NCBI GenBank assembly: GCA_020847635.1
Contig: JADLBQ010000086.1
Coordinates: forward strand, 33,888 to 97,887
Reading direction: 5' to 3'
DNA length: 64,000 nt
Origin: Bacteroidia bacterium
Lineage (GTDB): Bacteria; Bacteroidota; Bacteroidia; AKYH767-A; OLB10
Position numbers and translations under genes: made by a program. Position 1 is the first letter of the stretch; the number at the start of each line of letters is the position of its first letter. The notes beneath the pieces were generated by a model. It was not told the DNA's origin and did no database searches. It was given only the letters and a program-made list of their open reading frames with translations. Below are positions 38,252 through 46,908 of the stretch, in pieces.

Positions 38252-39211
38252 CTAGCCGATTCGTTCTCTAATCTGATAGGAGTTTCTCTCTGGTGAACTG
38301 GCTGCAATCAGCTCACCCAGAAAACCAGCAATGAATAATAAACTGCCAATAATCATGCAGGTAAGCAATAGGTAGAATGAAGGTCGGTCGGTGAGAAGCC
38401 GGGCAGGAATGTTATTGTAAACCGAATAAAGTTTAGCAACTCCAAGGTAAGCAGCTCCCAGAAACCCAAGGATAAACATGATCGTGCCAAGAGAACCAAA
38501 CAGGTGCATTGGTTTTTTCCCAAATCGGGTAACAAAAGTGATGGTCAGAAGATCCAGAAACCCGTGAATGAAGCGGCTCATTCCGAATTTAGACTTACCG
38601 TATTTACGGGCATGATGCTCAACCACTTTTTCACCGATTTTATTAAATCCGGCCCAGTTTGCAATTACCGGAATGTAGCGATGCATTTCACCATAAATCT
38701 GAATGCTTTTTACTACTTCAACACGATACGCTTTAAGGCCACAGTTAAAGTCATGTAGGTTTTTAATTCCTGAAACACACCGGGTTACTCCATTGAAAAA
38801 CCGGCTTGGAAGAGTCTTACTGATTGGATCGTACCGCTTTTTTTTCCAACCTGAAACCAGGTCAAATTTTGCTTCCGTAATCATCTTATACAAAGCGGGG
38901 ATTTCATCCGGACTGTCCTGCATATCAGCATCCATTGTAATAACAACCTGACCTCGGGCAGCAATAAAACCCTCATTCAAAGCAGCTGACTTACCATAGT
39001 TTCTTCTGAATCGAATGGCCCTGAACCTTTGATTTTTTTCAATTAATCCTTCAATCACCGGCCAGGATTCATCTGTACTCCCGTCATCAATAAAAATAAC
39101 TTCATAACTTTTTTCTAATTGTGCCATTACTCTTTCAATCCATGCTGCCAGGTGAGGTAGTGACTCAGCTTCGTTGAGCAACGGGATGATGATTGAAATT
39201 TCAGTTGTCAT
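38252..39211 (-). CDS. Family 2 glycosyltransferase (polyprenyl-phosphate sugar transferase type)
   Basis: The 319-residue protein has an N-terminal GT-A domain. It opens SIIIPLLNEAESLP, has FIDDGSTDES, the DxD-containing VITMDADMQDSP and RRNYGKSAALNEGF. Two C-terminal membrane helices (about 230-305) follow. This plan matches DPM1/GtrB/ArnC-like enzymes that load a sugar onto polyprenyl phosphate. DUF4199 is directly upstream, a neighbour often seen in Bacteroidota. The sugar is unknown. Confidence 0.9.
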   Translation of the reverse strand: MTTEISIIIPLLNEAESLPHLAAWIERVMAQLEKSYEVIFIDDGSTDESWPVIEGLIEKNQRFRAIRFRRNYGKSAALNEGFIAARGQVVITMDADMQDSPDEIPALYKMITEAKFDLVSGWKKKRYDPISKTLPSRFFNGVTRCVSGIKNLHDFNCGLKAYRVEVVKSIQIYGEMHRYIPVIANWAGFNKIGEKVVEHHARKYGKSKFGMSRFIHGFLDLLTITFVTRFGKKPMHLFGSLGTIMFILGFLGAAYLGVAKLYSVYNNIPARLLTDRPSFYLLLTCMIIGSLLFIAGFLGELIAASSPERNSYQIRERIG

Positions 39212-39216
39212 AAGAG

Positions 39217-39738
39217 TTAAAGTTGGTGATCAGGTTTACGCCTGTAATAGGCAGCTGTAATCAAAGCAATAATAACACCTCCCACCATTTTACTGAACAG
39301 ATCCTGGTAAATGGCTTCACCAAGGGTCATATTTTCAACTCTTTCAAGTGTTTCTTTGTAAAGCTTAGATCCGATAAACATTTTTGATTCGTCCAGGTTT
39401 GCAAGAGTCTCCTGGATATGAACCTGAATAAATGCTTCGTTGGTAAAGACACCAAAAATATAAATCAAAAGCGCAAATAAGACAGATGCACAAAAAACGG
39501 TGAGTACTCCAATCATAAAAGCATTGCCATACGTAATAAATCCGCCCAGAATCCGATCACGGTAATATTTGGTAGCAATACAAATAAACACTATGGGAAT
39601 CCAGGCACCTAACCAGGATGCAATGCCAAGGGGATTACTGCCTTTGAGATAAATCGCAATGAAAATGAGAAAACTGCCTATTCCGCTCAGTGCTCCATAG
39701 TGCAGAGCAACACGCCAGCGGGGAGGAAGTGTAATCAT
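39217..39738 (-). CDS. DUF4199 family membrane protein
   Basis: The 173-residue protein has four hydrophobic helices and matches the Bacteroidota DUF4199 family. Although the frame opens at 39846, the first 36 residues would run through the rpsT terminator hairpin, so ATG 39738 (MITLPPRWRVALHYG) is the better start. It is 5 bp upstream of the GT2 gene, so the pair forms an operon and it may assist that enzyme. Its function is unknown. Confidence 0.8.
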   Translation of the reverse strand: MITLPPRWRVALHYGALSGIGSFLIFIAIYLKGSNPLGIASWLGAWIPIVFICIATKYYRDRILGGFITYGNAFMIGVLTVFCASVLFALLIYIFGVFTNEAFIQVHIQETLANLDESKMFIGSKLYKETLERVENMTLGEAIYQDLFSKMVGGVIIALITAAYYRRKPDHQL

Positions 39739-39795
39739 AATGGGCAAACCTACTTTTTTTATGTGAATGACAAAAAAACAGTAACAGTCAGTAAA

Positions 39796-39825
39796 TAAAA
39801 AACCACTTCCGTTAAAGGAAGTGGG
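39796..39825 (-). terminator. Rho-independent terminator of the tRNA-Glu-rpsT unit
   Basis: On the minus strand CCACTTCC-TTTAAC-GGAAGTGG is a perfect 8-bp hairpin followed by TTTTTTATTT. It is 18 bp past the rpsT stop. Confidence 0.85.
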
Positions 39826-39842
39826 AAAATGGAATAGTAATG

Positions 39843-40094
39843 TCAAAGTGATTTGATGTGCCGGGTAATACTGGCTTTAAGGTTGGCAGCTTTATTCTTA
39901 TGAATAACATTCTTCTTTGCCAGTTTATCAAGCATTGCCGTCAATTCTGGAAAAAGCTTATTTGCTTCTTCTTTACTTTTTGTAGAGCGAACCTTCTTAA
40001 GAACATTACGCATGGTCTTAGCCTGATAGCGGTTTCTCTCGTTCTTAGCTTCACTGTTTCTGATTCTCCTTTCGGCTGATATGTGATTGGCCAT
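39843..40094 (-). CDS. rpsT: 30S ribosomal protein S20
   Basis: Small basic primary-binding protein of the 30S subunit, 83 residues. It starts MANHISAERRIRNSEAKNERN, typical of S20 with bacteroidal spelling, and is rich in Lys and Arg. It is transcribed downstream of tRNA-Glu with 20 bp between them, and ends at an intrinsic terminator. Confidence 0.96.
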   Translation of the reverse strand: MANHISAERRIRNSEAKNERNRYQAKTMRNVLKKVRSTKSKEEANKLFPELTAMLDKLAKKNVIHKNKAANLKASITRHIKSL

Positions 40095-40114
40095 ATATTA
40101 ATTGTTTGATTTTG

Positions 40115-40187
40115 TAGCCCGTACGGGAATCGAACCCGTGTTTCCTCCGTGAAAGGGAGATGTCCTAGACCCCTAGACGAACGGGCC
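40115..40187 (-). tRNA. tRNA-Glu (anticodon TTC)
   Basis: The 73-nt cloverleaf starts GGCCCGT and ends ACGGGCT plus discriminator A, forming a 7-bp acceptor with one G-T pair. The anticodon loop CTTTCAC reads TTC (Glu). The T arm contains GGTTCGATTCC. CCA is not encoded. It is the first gene after a consensus promoter and directly precedes rpsT. Confidence 0.95.
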
Positions 40188-40204
40188 GTTTTTAAACAGG
40201 GTCG

Positions 40205-40234
40205 CAAAAGTAAAAGAAATAATCTGAGTAACAA
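40205..40234 (-). promoter_or_regulatory. Consensus Bacteroidota promoter for tRNA-Glu-rpsT
   Basis: On the minus strand TTG, exactly 19 bp of spacer and TACTTTTG. It matches TTG-N19-TAnnTTTG perfectly and is 17 bp upstream of the tRNA. Confidence 0.85.
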
Positions 40235-40243
40235 GAAAAGAAA

Positions 40244-40924
40244 TCAGTTATCTTCATTTGAACCGGGAATCACAAAACCAAAGCGTCTTCCGGAGATAAT
40301 TTCAGCAGGACTGCTGGTTTCAATTATCTGCTGAAGCGATACCATTGGCTGTGAATCAAAAGGTTGGGCAACCGGATCAACTTCAAGGACATGGATAATA
40401 AGTTGCTGAATGATTCTCTTTACCGATTCAGGATTGACAATATGGCTGGTCAGGTCATTATAAATAATCCCCAATTGCCGTTTGCCTTCCATCATAAAAT
40501 GATTATCGGTATTCACATAGATTCGAGCTACCAGTTCACCGGCATCCTGAACCCGATTGTATTTTAAGGTATCATTGAGGAAATTGTAAACATAAACTAA
40601 TCCGCACATGGCTCTTGAAGGTTTCTCTTTAATATAGCCTGATTTTAGCAGCGGATTATTAATATCTAGTGTTACAGCTGTTGTATGCATAAAAAACAGC
40701 AGCACGTCATTCGCAAACCGGAATCTGACTTCAAGCCGGCCTTTGTCTTCAAACTCAATATGGATGGTTGGTTCGGTGGCAACTATGGAGGATCTTAAGA
40801 ACTGCTCAGTTTCTTTTAGTTCAGTCTTAATCATATCAAAAAACTGGCGGCAATTTGTAAATGCCTGTTGATTAGCCAGGCCTTTTACTTTAATCAGTTC
40901 AATAATTCTGTCGTTAAAATTCAT
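40244..40924 (-). CDS. Conserved hypothetical cytoplasmic protein
   Basis: The 226-residue protein has no signal peptide or membrane helix. It is a mix of helices and strands with a motif ARIYVNTDNHFMMEGKRQLG near residues 140-160. I do not recognise the family. Composition is like the core genes, and the frame is long and unbroken, so it is a real gene. It sits upstream of the tRNA-Glu promoter on the same strand. Confidence 0.75.
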   Translation of the reverse strand: MNFNDRIIELIKVKGLANQQAFTNCRQFFDMIKTELKETEQFLRSSIVATEPTIHIEFEDKGRLEVRFRFANDVLLFFMHTTAVTLDINNPLLKSGYIKEKPSRAMCGLVYVYNFLNDTLKYNRVQDAGELVARIYVNTDNHFMMEGKRQLGIIYNDLTSHIVNPESVKRIIQQLIIHVLEVDPVAQPFDSQPMVSLQQIIETSSPAEIISGRRFGFVIPGSNEDN

Positions 40925-41263
40925 TTAATCAATGCAAAGATGTATGATTCTGATGAATAATACAGGTTAGAATGAATAAACCGGCTATGTGCCTGCTGAT
41001 TGGTGTGTAGTGCAAGTGCAAAAAACCGCTTCGGCTTTAAAAATCAGGTATTACCCTGAAGGATTGTTTGAGTTCAGGCTAAAAGGAGAAAACCGGTTTT
41101 GACCGGATGTGCTCATTTTTTTAAGTGTGTGAAGAATAATGAATGGGAATCAATCAGCAGTAGGGTTGTATGAATGAAAGCGTTATGAACTTTCTCAGGA
41201 TTTGATACTGTACTTGACTTTCCGTGTTTCTCAGATTACTTTTGTGACCTGATAAAAACTATT
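40925..41263. other. Intergenic gap upstream of the Cys-rich gene
   Basis: This 339-bp gap holds no recognised gene. It contains a 12-bp perfect palindrome, AAAACCGGTTTT, at 41089-41100, the short hairpin TCAGG-N6-CCTGA near 41044, and the promoter of the next gene. Confidence 0.5.
41214..41244 (+). promoter_or_regulatory. Promoter of the Cys-rich secreted protein
   Basis: TTG at 41214-41216, a 20-bp spacer and TACTTTTG at 41237-41244. This differs from the consensus only by one spacer base. The start codon is 20 bp further on. Confidence 0.65.
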
Positions 41264-41575
41264 ATGAGAAAATTTAATCTGATATGTTTGGTTGCTGCAG
41301 TATTCGTTCTTGCTCTCTTAACTTCCAATGCACGGGCAATAACTACTCAACAAACTTCTACTGAAGTTTCTTTTAATCCGGATAAGCCAATAAATAAGGA
41401 TAAGGACGAAAACCGGAAGAAGAAAAAGAAAAAGAAAGATGCCTGCTGTTCAGCAATGAGTCAAATTGAGGGGCACAAGGAGTGTGCACCGGATGCCAAG
41501 AAGAAGATGGGATGCTGCAGTCATTCAAAAACTGCTACACCGGCAGAAAAGGATCAGGCACCTGCCGAAAAATAA
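41264..41575 (+). CDS. Small secreted Cys-, His- and Lys-rich protein
   Basis: The 103 residues begin with a signal peptide cut near SNARA (about 25). A very Lys-rich stretch (about residues 47-61) follows, then paired cysteines DACCSAMSQ, HKECAPD and GCCSHS, and a Pro/Ala/Lys tail. Spaced Cys and His suggest metal binding or disulfides after export. No family is recognised. A near-consensus promoter supports expression. Confidence 0.65.
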   Translation: MRKFNLICLVAAVFVLALLTSNARAITTQQTSTEVSFNPDKPINKDKDENRKKKKKKKDACCSAMSQIEGHKECAPDAKKKMGCCSHSKTATPAEKDQAPAEK

Positions 41576-41622
41576 AGAATTAGTAAGAACTGCAAGTTGC
41601 AGTCAGTGGCTAAACTTACGGT

Positions 41623-42003
41623 TTATGCTTTGACAGCTGTTGCTTCAATTTCAATCAGCATATCGGGATGAATCAGCCGGCTCACCTCAACCAGAGTGAG
41701 AGCCGGTTTTATATTTCCGAATACATTGTTAAAAGCGATTGCAATTTCTTCCCATCTGCTAATGTCAGTTACATAAATTCGGATTCGTACAACTTCGTGA
41801 AGCGAGGATCCGGCCTGTTTTAATACAGATTCAATTTTTCGGAATATGGCAAGAGTCTGGCCTTCCATGTCATCCACCAATGGATTTCCTCCATCATCAA
41901 GTGCAGTCGTTCCACTTATTGTAATAATGTTGCCGGTACGCACTGCTCTTGAGTAACCAATGCGGTTTTCCCATTCCGATCCGGTCGAAAATATTTTTCT
42001 CAT
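41623..42003 (-). CDS. RidA family protein (YjgF/YER057c/UK114)
   Basis: Trimeric deaminase-like protein of 126 residues. It has YSRAVRTGNIITISGTTALD near the start, the FRKIESVLKQAGSSLHEVVRIRIYV segment (shared core) and VSRLIHPDMLIEIEATAVKA at the end. The arginine in RIRIYV fits the residue used in imine hydrolysis by RidA. It looks like a divergent Rid subfamily, so the substrate is unclear. Confidence 0.88.
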   Translation of the reverse strand: MRKIFSTGSEWENRIGYSRAVRTGNIITISGTTALDDGGNPLVDDMEGQTLAIFRKIESVLKQAGSSLHEVVRIRIYVTDISRWEEIAIAFNNVFGNIKPALTLVEVSRLIHPDMLIEIEATAVKA

Positions 42004-42085
42004 CGCTGCAAAGGTTTAAAGGTTTTGATTAATTAAATAAGCTGCGAAAATATTTTTTTTTAATTTGGCGCGGGTAATTATTTAA

Positions 42086-42874
42086 ATGAAACTCAAGCTT
42101 ACCAAACCTATTTGTTTTTTTGACCTGGAAACAACAGGTGTCACAATCGGAATTGACCGCATAGTGGAAATTTCAGTTCTGAAGATAAATCCTGACGGTA
42201 GCCGGTTCATTAAAACAAAAAGGATTAACCCCGAAATGCCGATTCCTGAAGCAGCAACCAAAGTTCATGGAATCACAGATAACGATGTAAAGGATGCACC
42301 GGTTTTCAGTAAAATTGCCCATGAGCTTTTGCAACTGATGAATGGTTCAGACTTGGGTGGCTACAATTCCAATAAGTTTGACATTCCCATGCTGGTTGAA
42401 GAATTTATGCGGGCCGGAATTACCTTTGATATGAAAGGGCGAAGGCTGGTTGATGTTCAGAATATTTTTCATAAAATGGAACCTCGTAACCTGAGTGCCG
42501 CTTATAAGTTTTATTGCGCGAAGGAAATTGAAAATGCACACAGTGCTGAAGCAGATATAACTGCAACTATTGAAATCCTGGAAGCACAGCTGGAACGCTA
42601 CCCGGAGCTGAAGAATGATATTGATTTCCTTCATGAGTTTTCAATCAATAACAACAACGTAGATCTGGCCGGCAGAATCATTTATAATGACGAAGGAGAA
42701 GAGGTATTTAACTTCGGAAAGCACAAAGGAAAAAAGGTGGTCCAGGTTTTTGCTGATGAACCATCATATTACGACTGGATGATGAAAGGTGACTTCCCGA
42801 TGCAAACCAAACAGGTAATTACCTCGCTTCGACTTCGGAATTTTAGTCAACAGAAAGTCTCAACTAATATTTAG
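42086..42874 (+). CDS. DEDDh 3'-5' exonuclease (DnaQ/ExoX-like)
   Basis: The 262-residue protein has ExoI (FFDLETTGV, Asp and Glu), ExoII (GYNSNKFDIPML) and ExoIII (HSAEADITATI, His and Asp) motifs of DnaQ-type exonucleases. The C-terminal 70 residues, with FNFGKHKGKKVVQ and YYDWMMKGDFP, resemble the DUF3820 domain seen at the end of exonuclease X relatives. Likely role is DNA repair or proofreading. A 36-codon frame starts 10 bp after its stop. Confidence 0.9.
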   Translation: MKLKLTKPICFFDLETTGVTIGIDRIVEISVLKINPDGSRFIKTKRINPEMPIPEAATKVHGITDNDVKDAPVFSKIAHELLQLMNGSDLGGYNSNKFDIPMLVEEFMRAGITFDMKGRRLVDVQNIFHKMEPRNLSAAYKFYCAKEIENAHSAEADITATIEILEAQLERYPELKNDIDFLHEFSINNNNVDLAGRIIYNDEGEEVFNFGKHKGKKVVQVFADEPSYYDWMMKGDFPMQTKQVITSLRLRNFSQQKVSTNI

Positions 42875-42884
42875 CATATACGAT

Positions 42885-42995
42885 ATGAAAAAATTCATGC
42901 GTACATTTTTTTACCCCGGGATCAGCGGTTTATTCTCATTAGCCTGGGTAATTATGGCTCTGATATTTATCTACTGGATTGTTCGCTGGGGATAA
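42885..42995 (+). CDS. Tiny single-helix membrane protein (36 residues)
   Basis: The frame MKKFMRTFFYPG... has one hydrophobic helix (LAWVIMALIFIYWIV) and ends RWG. It starts 10 bp after the exonuclease stop, close enough for co-translation. The basic N-terminus and Trp/Arg at the end are like a real membrane anchor, but the length allows chance. Confidence 0.45.
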   Translation: MKKFMRTFFYPGISGLFSLAWVIMALIFIYWIVRWG

Positions 42996-43174
42996 AAATT
43001 TTTAATTAACAGAAAGTTCGATTTTAGTTCAGTGCCAGAATTGCTTTTCCCAAACGTACTATCTTAGAACGCTCATCTGATTTTTTGCCGCATTTTATCC
43101 GCTTTACTGGATTAACCTTTTTCGGCCTTAAAACGCTGTTCTATTATCTTGGCAGCCTCAAATAACTGCTATTT

Positions 43175-45595
43175 ATGAATCATCTGAAAAAGCTTGTACC
43201 GCATATCATTGCAATCGCCTGTTTTGCGGTTCTGACCATGGTGTATTTTCTTCCGGTCTTCCAGGGTAAGCAGATTGAACAGCATGATATTGCCCAATGG
43301 ATTGGAATGTCCAAGGAAATTGCTGACTTCCGGGCTGAAACGGGAGTTGAACCATTATGGACAGGTGCTATGTTCAGCGGTATGCCAGCTTACCAGATAT
43401 CAGTGCTTTATCCCGCAAACCTGGTACGCTATATTGATAAGATCATTTCTTTAGGACTTCCTACTCCTTCCAATTTTGTTTTTATAATGATGCTTGGCTT
43501 TTACCTGCTGCTGCTGTCTGTCCGAATACCGTTTCGGATCAGTATGGCTGGGGCAATTGCTTTTGCTTTTTCAACTTATCATACGATAATTATTCTGGCA
43601 GGTCATAATTCAAAGGCACATGCAATTGCTTATATGCCTTTTGTTATTGCCGGTATTTTGATGGCGTTCCGCGGAAATCTGCTGGCTGGAGGTATTGTTA
43701 CGGCCGTAGCACTTGCTCTTGAATTGTATGCTAACCACCTTCAGATCACCTATTACCTTGCCTGTACCATCCTGATTCTGATTATCAGTGAATCAATAAC
43801 TGCTTTCAAAAACCATACTTTACCTCAGTTTGTAAAGTCCGGTACGATCCTGGTGCTGGCAACCATTTTAGGTATTCTACCGAATATAACGGGTCTGTGG
43901 GCAACTTATGAATATGGCAAATTTAGTACCCGAAGTCAAAGTGAACTGACTGAAAAAAGTGTTTCAACAGGACTGGATATGGATTATGCATTTGAATATA
44001 GTTATGGAATAAGTGAAACATTTACACTGTTAATCCCACGGTTCAAAGGCGGTGCCAGTATGGAAAGTCTGGATATTTCTTCTCATACTTATAAAGCTAT
44101 GAGAGATAATGGGGTTGGTGACAACCAGGCACGAAACTACATCAGTAGTATACCATTGTATTTTGGAGATATGCGAATGACAGCCGGCCCGCCTTATGCA
44201 GGAGCGGCTATCATCTTTTTGTTTGTGCTGGGGCTTTTTATTCTTCGCGGAAATTTAAAATGGTGGCTGGTATCGGCTACTGTTTTTTCAATTGTGCTTG
44301 CCTGGGGTGAAAATTTTATGGCTCTATCCGAGTTTTTCTTCCATTATTTACCGGGATACAATAAGTTCAGAGCAGTCAGTATGCTGTTAGTGATTGCTGA
44401 ATTCTGCATTCCATTTTTAGCCATACTAGCCTTTTTCAAGGCTGTTGACGGAACAATAGAAAAGAAAAAGCTGCTCAAATCCGTCAGGTATGCTCTTTAT
44501 TTAACCGGTGGATTTTGTTTACTGACAGCTTTGCTGCCATCCCTCTTTGCTCATGGCTATATCGGAGCTGCTGATGAATCGTACAAGGATTATGAATGGC
44601 TTTTGTCTGCAATCCGGCTTGACAGGGCTGCTGCAGTCCGGCTCGATGCTTTTCGGTCATTGTTTTTTATTTTGCTTTGTGCAGCACTTATCTGGGCATT
44701 TGCTGAAAAGAAAATCAAAAACCTGGCTAATGTTTCTTTTATTCTGATATGTATCGTGCTGGTGGATTTATGGCCGGTATCGAAGCGCTATCTCAGCAAT
44801 GACAAGTTTGTAGCCAAGTCAAAGGCTGAGAAACCTTTTGAGCCCACTCAGGCAGATTTAGTAATCCTGGCTGACAAAGAGCCGGGATTCAGAGTTTTTA
44901 ATACCACGGTAAGTACCTTTAATGATGCCTCGACTTCTTACTTTCACAGAAGCATTGGCGGTTACCATGGCGCCAAGCTGAAACGTTACCAGGAATTGAT
45001 TGAATATCAGATTAGCAAAAACAATGTTGCAGTATTCAATATGCTGAACACCAAGTATTTTATTATCAGCAGTCCTGAAACTAAACAACCAATACCACAA
45101 ATCAACCCCGATGCATGTGGTGCAGCCTGGTTTGTTAAAGAGGTAAAGCTTGTTGCTAATGCCGATAGTGAAATGACAGCACTGAGCAATTTTGATCCGC
45201 TTCGAACAGCTGTTGTGGATAAGCGCTTTGCTGATTACCTGAAAGGTTTTTCACCTCATCCGGACAGCCTTGCATCAATTAAACTGGTACAGTATGAACC
45301 CAATTATCTCAAGTATAAATCGAATTCAACAACTGAACAGTTTGCCGTGTTGAGCGAAATCTATTATGAAAAAGGCTGGAATGCTTATGTTGATGGCAAA
45401 CCGGTTCCTCATATTCGAGTAAATTATGTTCTCAGGGGAATGAGGGTTCCGGCTGGTAAACATCTGATTGAATTCCGGTTTGAACCCAAAGTTTATCAAA
45501 CCGGTGAACGGATAGCTTTGGTATCATCATCCATTTTGTTGTTGTTACTGGCCGGGCTTGTATTTACAGAAGTTCGCAAGTTTTTAAGTACCTGA
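43175..45595 (+). CDS. YfhO family membrane protein
   Basis: The 806-residue protein has about 12-13 membrane helices over its first two thirds and a soluble C-terminal domain (about 560-770) before a last helix. It matches the YfhO family, GT-C-like proteins that in Gram-positive bacteria help attach sugars to lipoteichoic acid or exported glycans. It leads a run of YfhO, GT4 and asnB separated by 10 bp or less, suggesting cell-surface glycan work. The exact donor and acceptor are unknown. Confidence 0.85.
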   Translation: MNHLKKLVPHIIAIACFAVLTMVYFLPVFQGKQIEQHDIAQWIGMSKEIADFRAETGVEPLWTGAMFSGMPAYQISVLYPANLVRYIDKIISLGLPTPSNFVFIMMLGFYLLLLSVRIPFRISMAGAIAFAFSTYHTIIILAGHNSKAHAIAYMPFVIAGILMAFRGNLLAGGIVTAVALALELYANHLQITYYLACTILILIISESITAFKNHTLPQFVKSGTILVLATILGILPNITGLWATYEYGKFSTRSQSELTEKSVSTGLDMDYAFEYSYGISETFTLLIPRFKGGASMESLDISSHTYKAMRDNGVGDNQARNYISSIPLYFGDMRMTAGPPYAGAAIIFLFVLGLFILRGNLKWWLVSATVFSIVLAWGENFMALSEFFFHYLPGYNKFRAVSMLLVIAEFCIPFLAILAFFKAVDGTIEKKKLLKSVRYALYLTGGFCLLTALLPSLFAHGYIGAADESYKDYEWLLSAIRLDRAAAVRLDAFRSLFFILLCAALIWAFAEKKIKNLANVSFILICIVLVDLWPVSKRYLSNDKFVAKSKAEKPFEPTQADLVILADKEPGFRVFNTTVSTFNDASTSYFHRSIGGYHGAKLKRYQELIEYQISKNNVAVFNMLNTKYFIISSPETKQPIPQINPDACGAAWFVKEVKLVANADSEMTALSNFDPLRTAVVDKRFADYLKGFSPHPDSLASIKLVQYEPNYLKYKSNSTTEQFAVLSEIYYEKGWNAYVDGKPVPHIRVNYVLRGMRVPAGKHLIEFRFEPKVYQTGERIALVSSSILLLLLAGLVFTEVRKFLST

Positions 45596-45605
45596 ATCTG
45601 ACTCA

Positions 45606-46907
45606 GTGAAGAAGGTTCTTGTAATTACCTATTACTGGCCACCTTCCGGAGGTGCCGGAGTTCAGCGGTGGCTAAAATTCGTAAAATACCTCAGGCTCTA
45701 TGGTTGGGAACCTGTTGTCTATACTCCTTCCAATCCGGAACTACCCGTGACTGATAATTCACTGCTGAACGAGATTCCTGATGGCCTAACCGTGCTGAAG
45801 CATCCACTCTGGGAACCCTATCAGCTGTATAAACGATTTTCGGGCAGAAGTGAAAATATTAATACTGGGTTTCTTACTGAAAAAGGAGTAACCGGATGGA
45901 AGGAAAAGTTATCAGTTTGGGTTCGTGGTAATTTTTTTATACCTGATGCCCGGAAATTCTGGATCAAGCCATCTGTAAAATTTCTTTCCGGTTATCTTGA
46001 GAAAAATCAGATCCATGCGATTGTTTCATCCGGCCCCCCTCACAGCATGCATTTAATAGCACTTTCATTAAAGAAAAAGTTTAATCTTCCCTGGCTGGCC
46101 GATTTCCGGGATCCCTGGACAGGAATTGATTATTATAATGACCTGATGTTAACCGGTTATGCTGACCGGAAACATCATAAAATGGAACAGGAAGTATTGC
46201 AGAAAGCTGATGCCATTGTTTCAGTTGGGTATGATATGAGTAGAAATTTTGAAAAAGTGCTCGGTCAGCGGAAATCAAAGTTTCATATTATTACAAATGG
46301 ATATGATGAATCTGATTTTAGGGTTAATACTCCGCAGCTGAGCAGGAAGTTCAGATTGCTTCATGCCGGGACACTGGTTCGTTCGAGAAACCCGGTTGTG
46401 CTTTGGAAAGTACTTTCGGAGTTGGTGAAGGAATCAGCAGAATTCAAAAATCAGCTGGAAATTGTTTTAACGGGTAAGGTTGATGCTGAAGTAAGTGAAT
46501 CTTTATTAGCTGCAGGCCTCGATCCGTTTATTGTCAGAACCGGATATGTTTCTCACCAGGAAGCAATTAACCTCATGTTTTCAGCTCAGGTTTTATTACT
46601 GATATTGAACGATGCACCAAATGCAAAAGGGATTCTTACAGGAAAGCTATTTGAGTACCTGGCTGTCAAACGACCCGTTATCTGCATTGGTCCGGAAGAC
46701 GGAGATGCGGCAACGATTATTTCAGATACAAATGCCGGATTTATAGCAGCATTTAAAGACGAACAAAAAATTAAAATGATAATTAGTGAATGTTTCCATC
46801 TTTTCTGTCAGGGAAAACTTGAAAGTCATTCCCGGCATACCGAAGTCTTCTCACGAAAAGAGCTAACTCATAAATTAGCAGAGCTGTTAAACCAAATGAT
46901 TGACTAA
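45606..46907 (+). CDS. Family 4 glycosyltransferase
   Basis: GT-B fold enzyme of 433 residues. The N-terminus has VITYYWPPSGGAGVQRWLKF, the donor half has HAGTLVRSRNPVVL, and the end has GKLFEYLAVKRPVICIG with the nucleotide-sugar Glu. No signal or membrane helix. It sits between yfhO-like and asnB and starts 10 bp after the former. The acceptor glycan is not known. Confidence 0.88.
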   Translation: MKKVLVITYYWPPSGGAGVQRWLKFVKYLRLYGWEPVVYTPSNPELPVTDNSLLNEIPDGLTVLKHPLWEPYQLYKRFSGRSENINTGFLTEKGVTGWKEKLSVWVRGNFFIPDARKFWIKPSVKFLSGYLEKNQIHAIVSSGPPHSMHLIALSLKKKFNLPWLADFRDPWTGIDYYNDLMLTGYADRKHHKMEQEVLQKADAIVSVGYDMSRNFEKVLGQRKSKFHIITNGYDESDFRVNTPQLSRKFRLLHAGTLVRSRNPVVLWKVLSELVKESAEFKNQLEIVLTGKVDAEVSESLLAAGLDPFIVRTGYVSHQEAINLMFSAQVLLLILNDAPNAKGILTGKLFEYLAVKRPVICIGPEDGDAATIISDTNAGFIAAFKDEQKIKMIISECFHLFCQGKLESHSRHTEVFSRKELTHKLAELLNQMID

Positions 46908-46908
46908 T

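Noticed and set aside
39739..39846. Upstream extension of the DUF4199 gene to 39846
   Set aside because: The extra codons cross the rpsT terminator hairpin, and DUF4199 proteins are about as long as the version starting at 39738.
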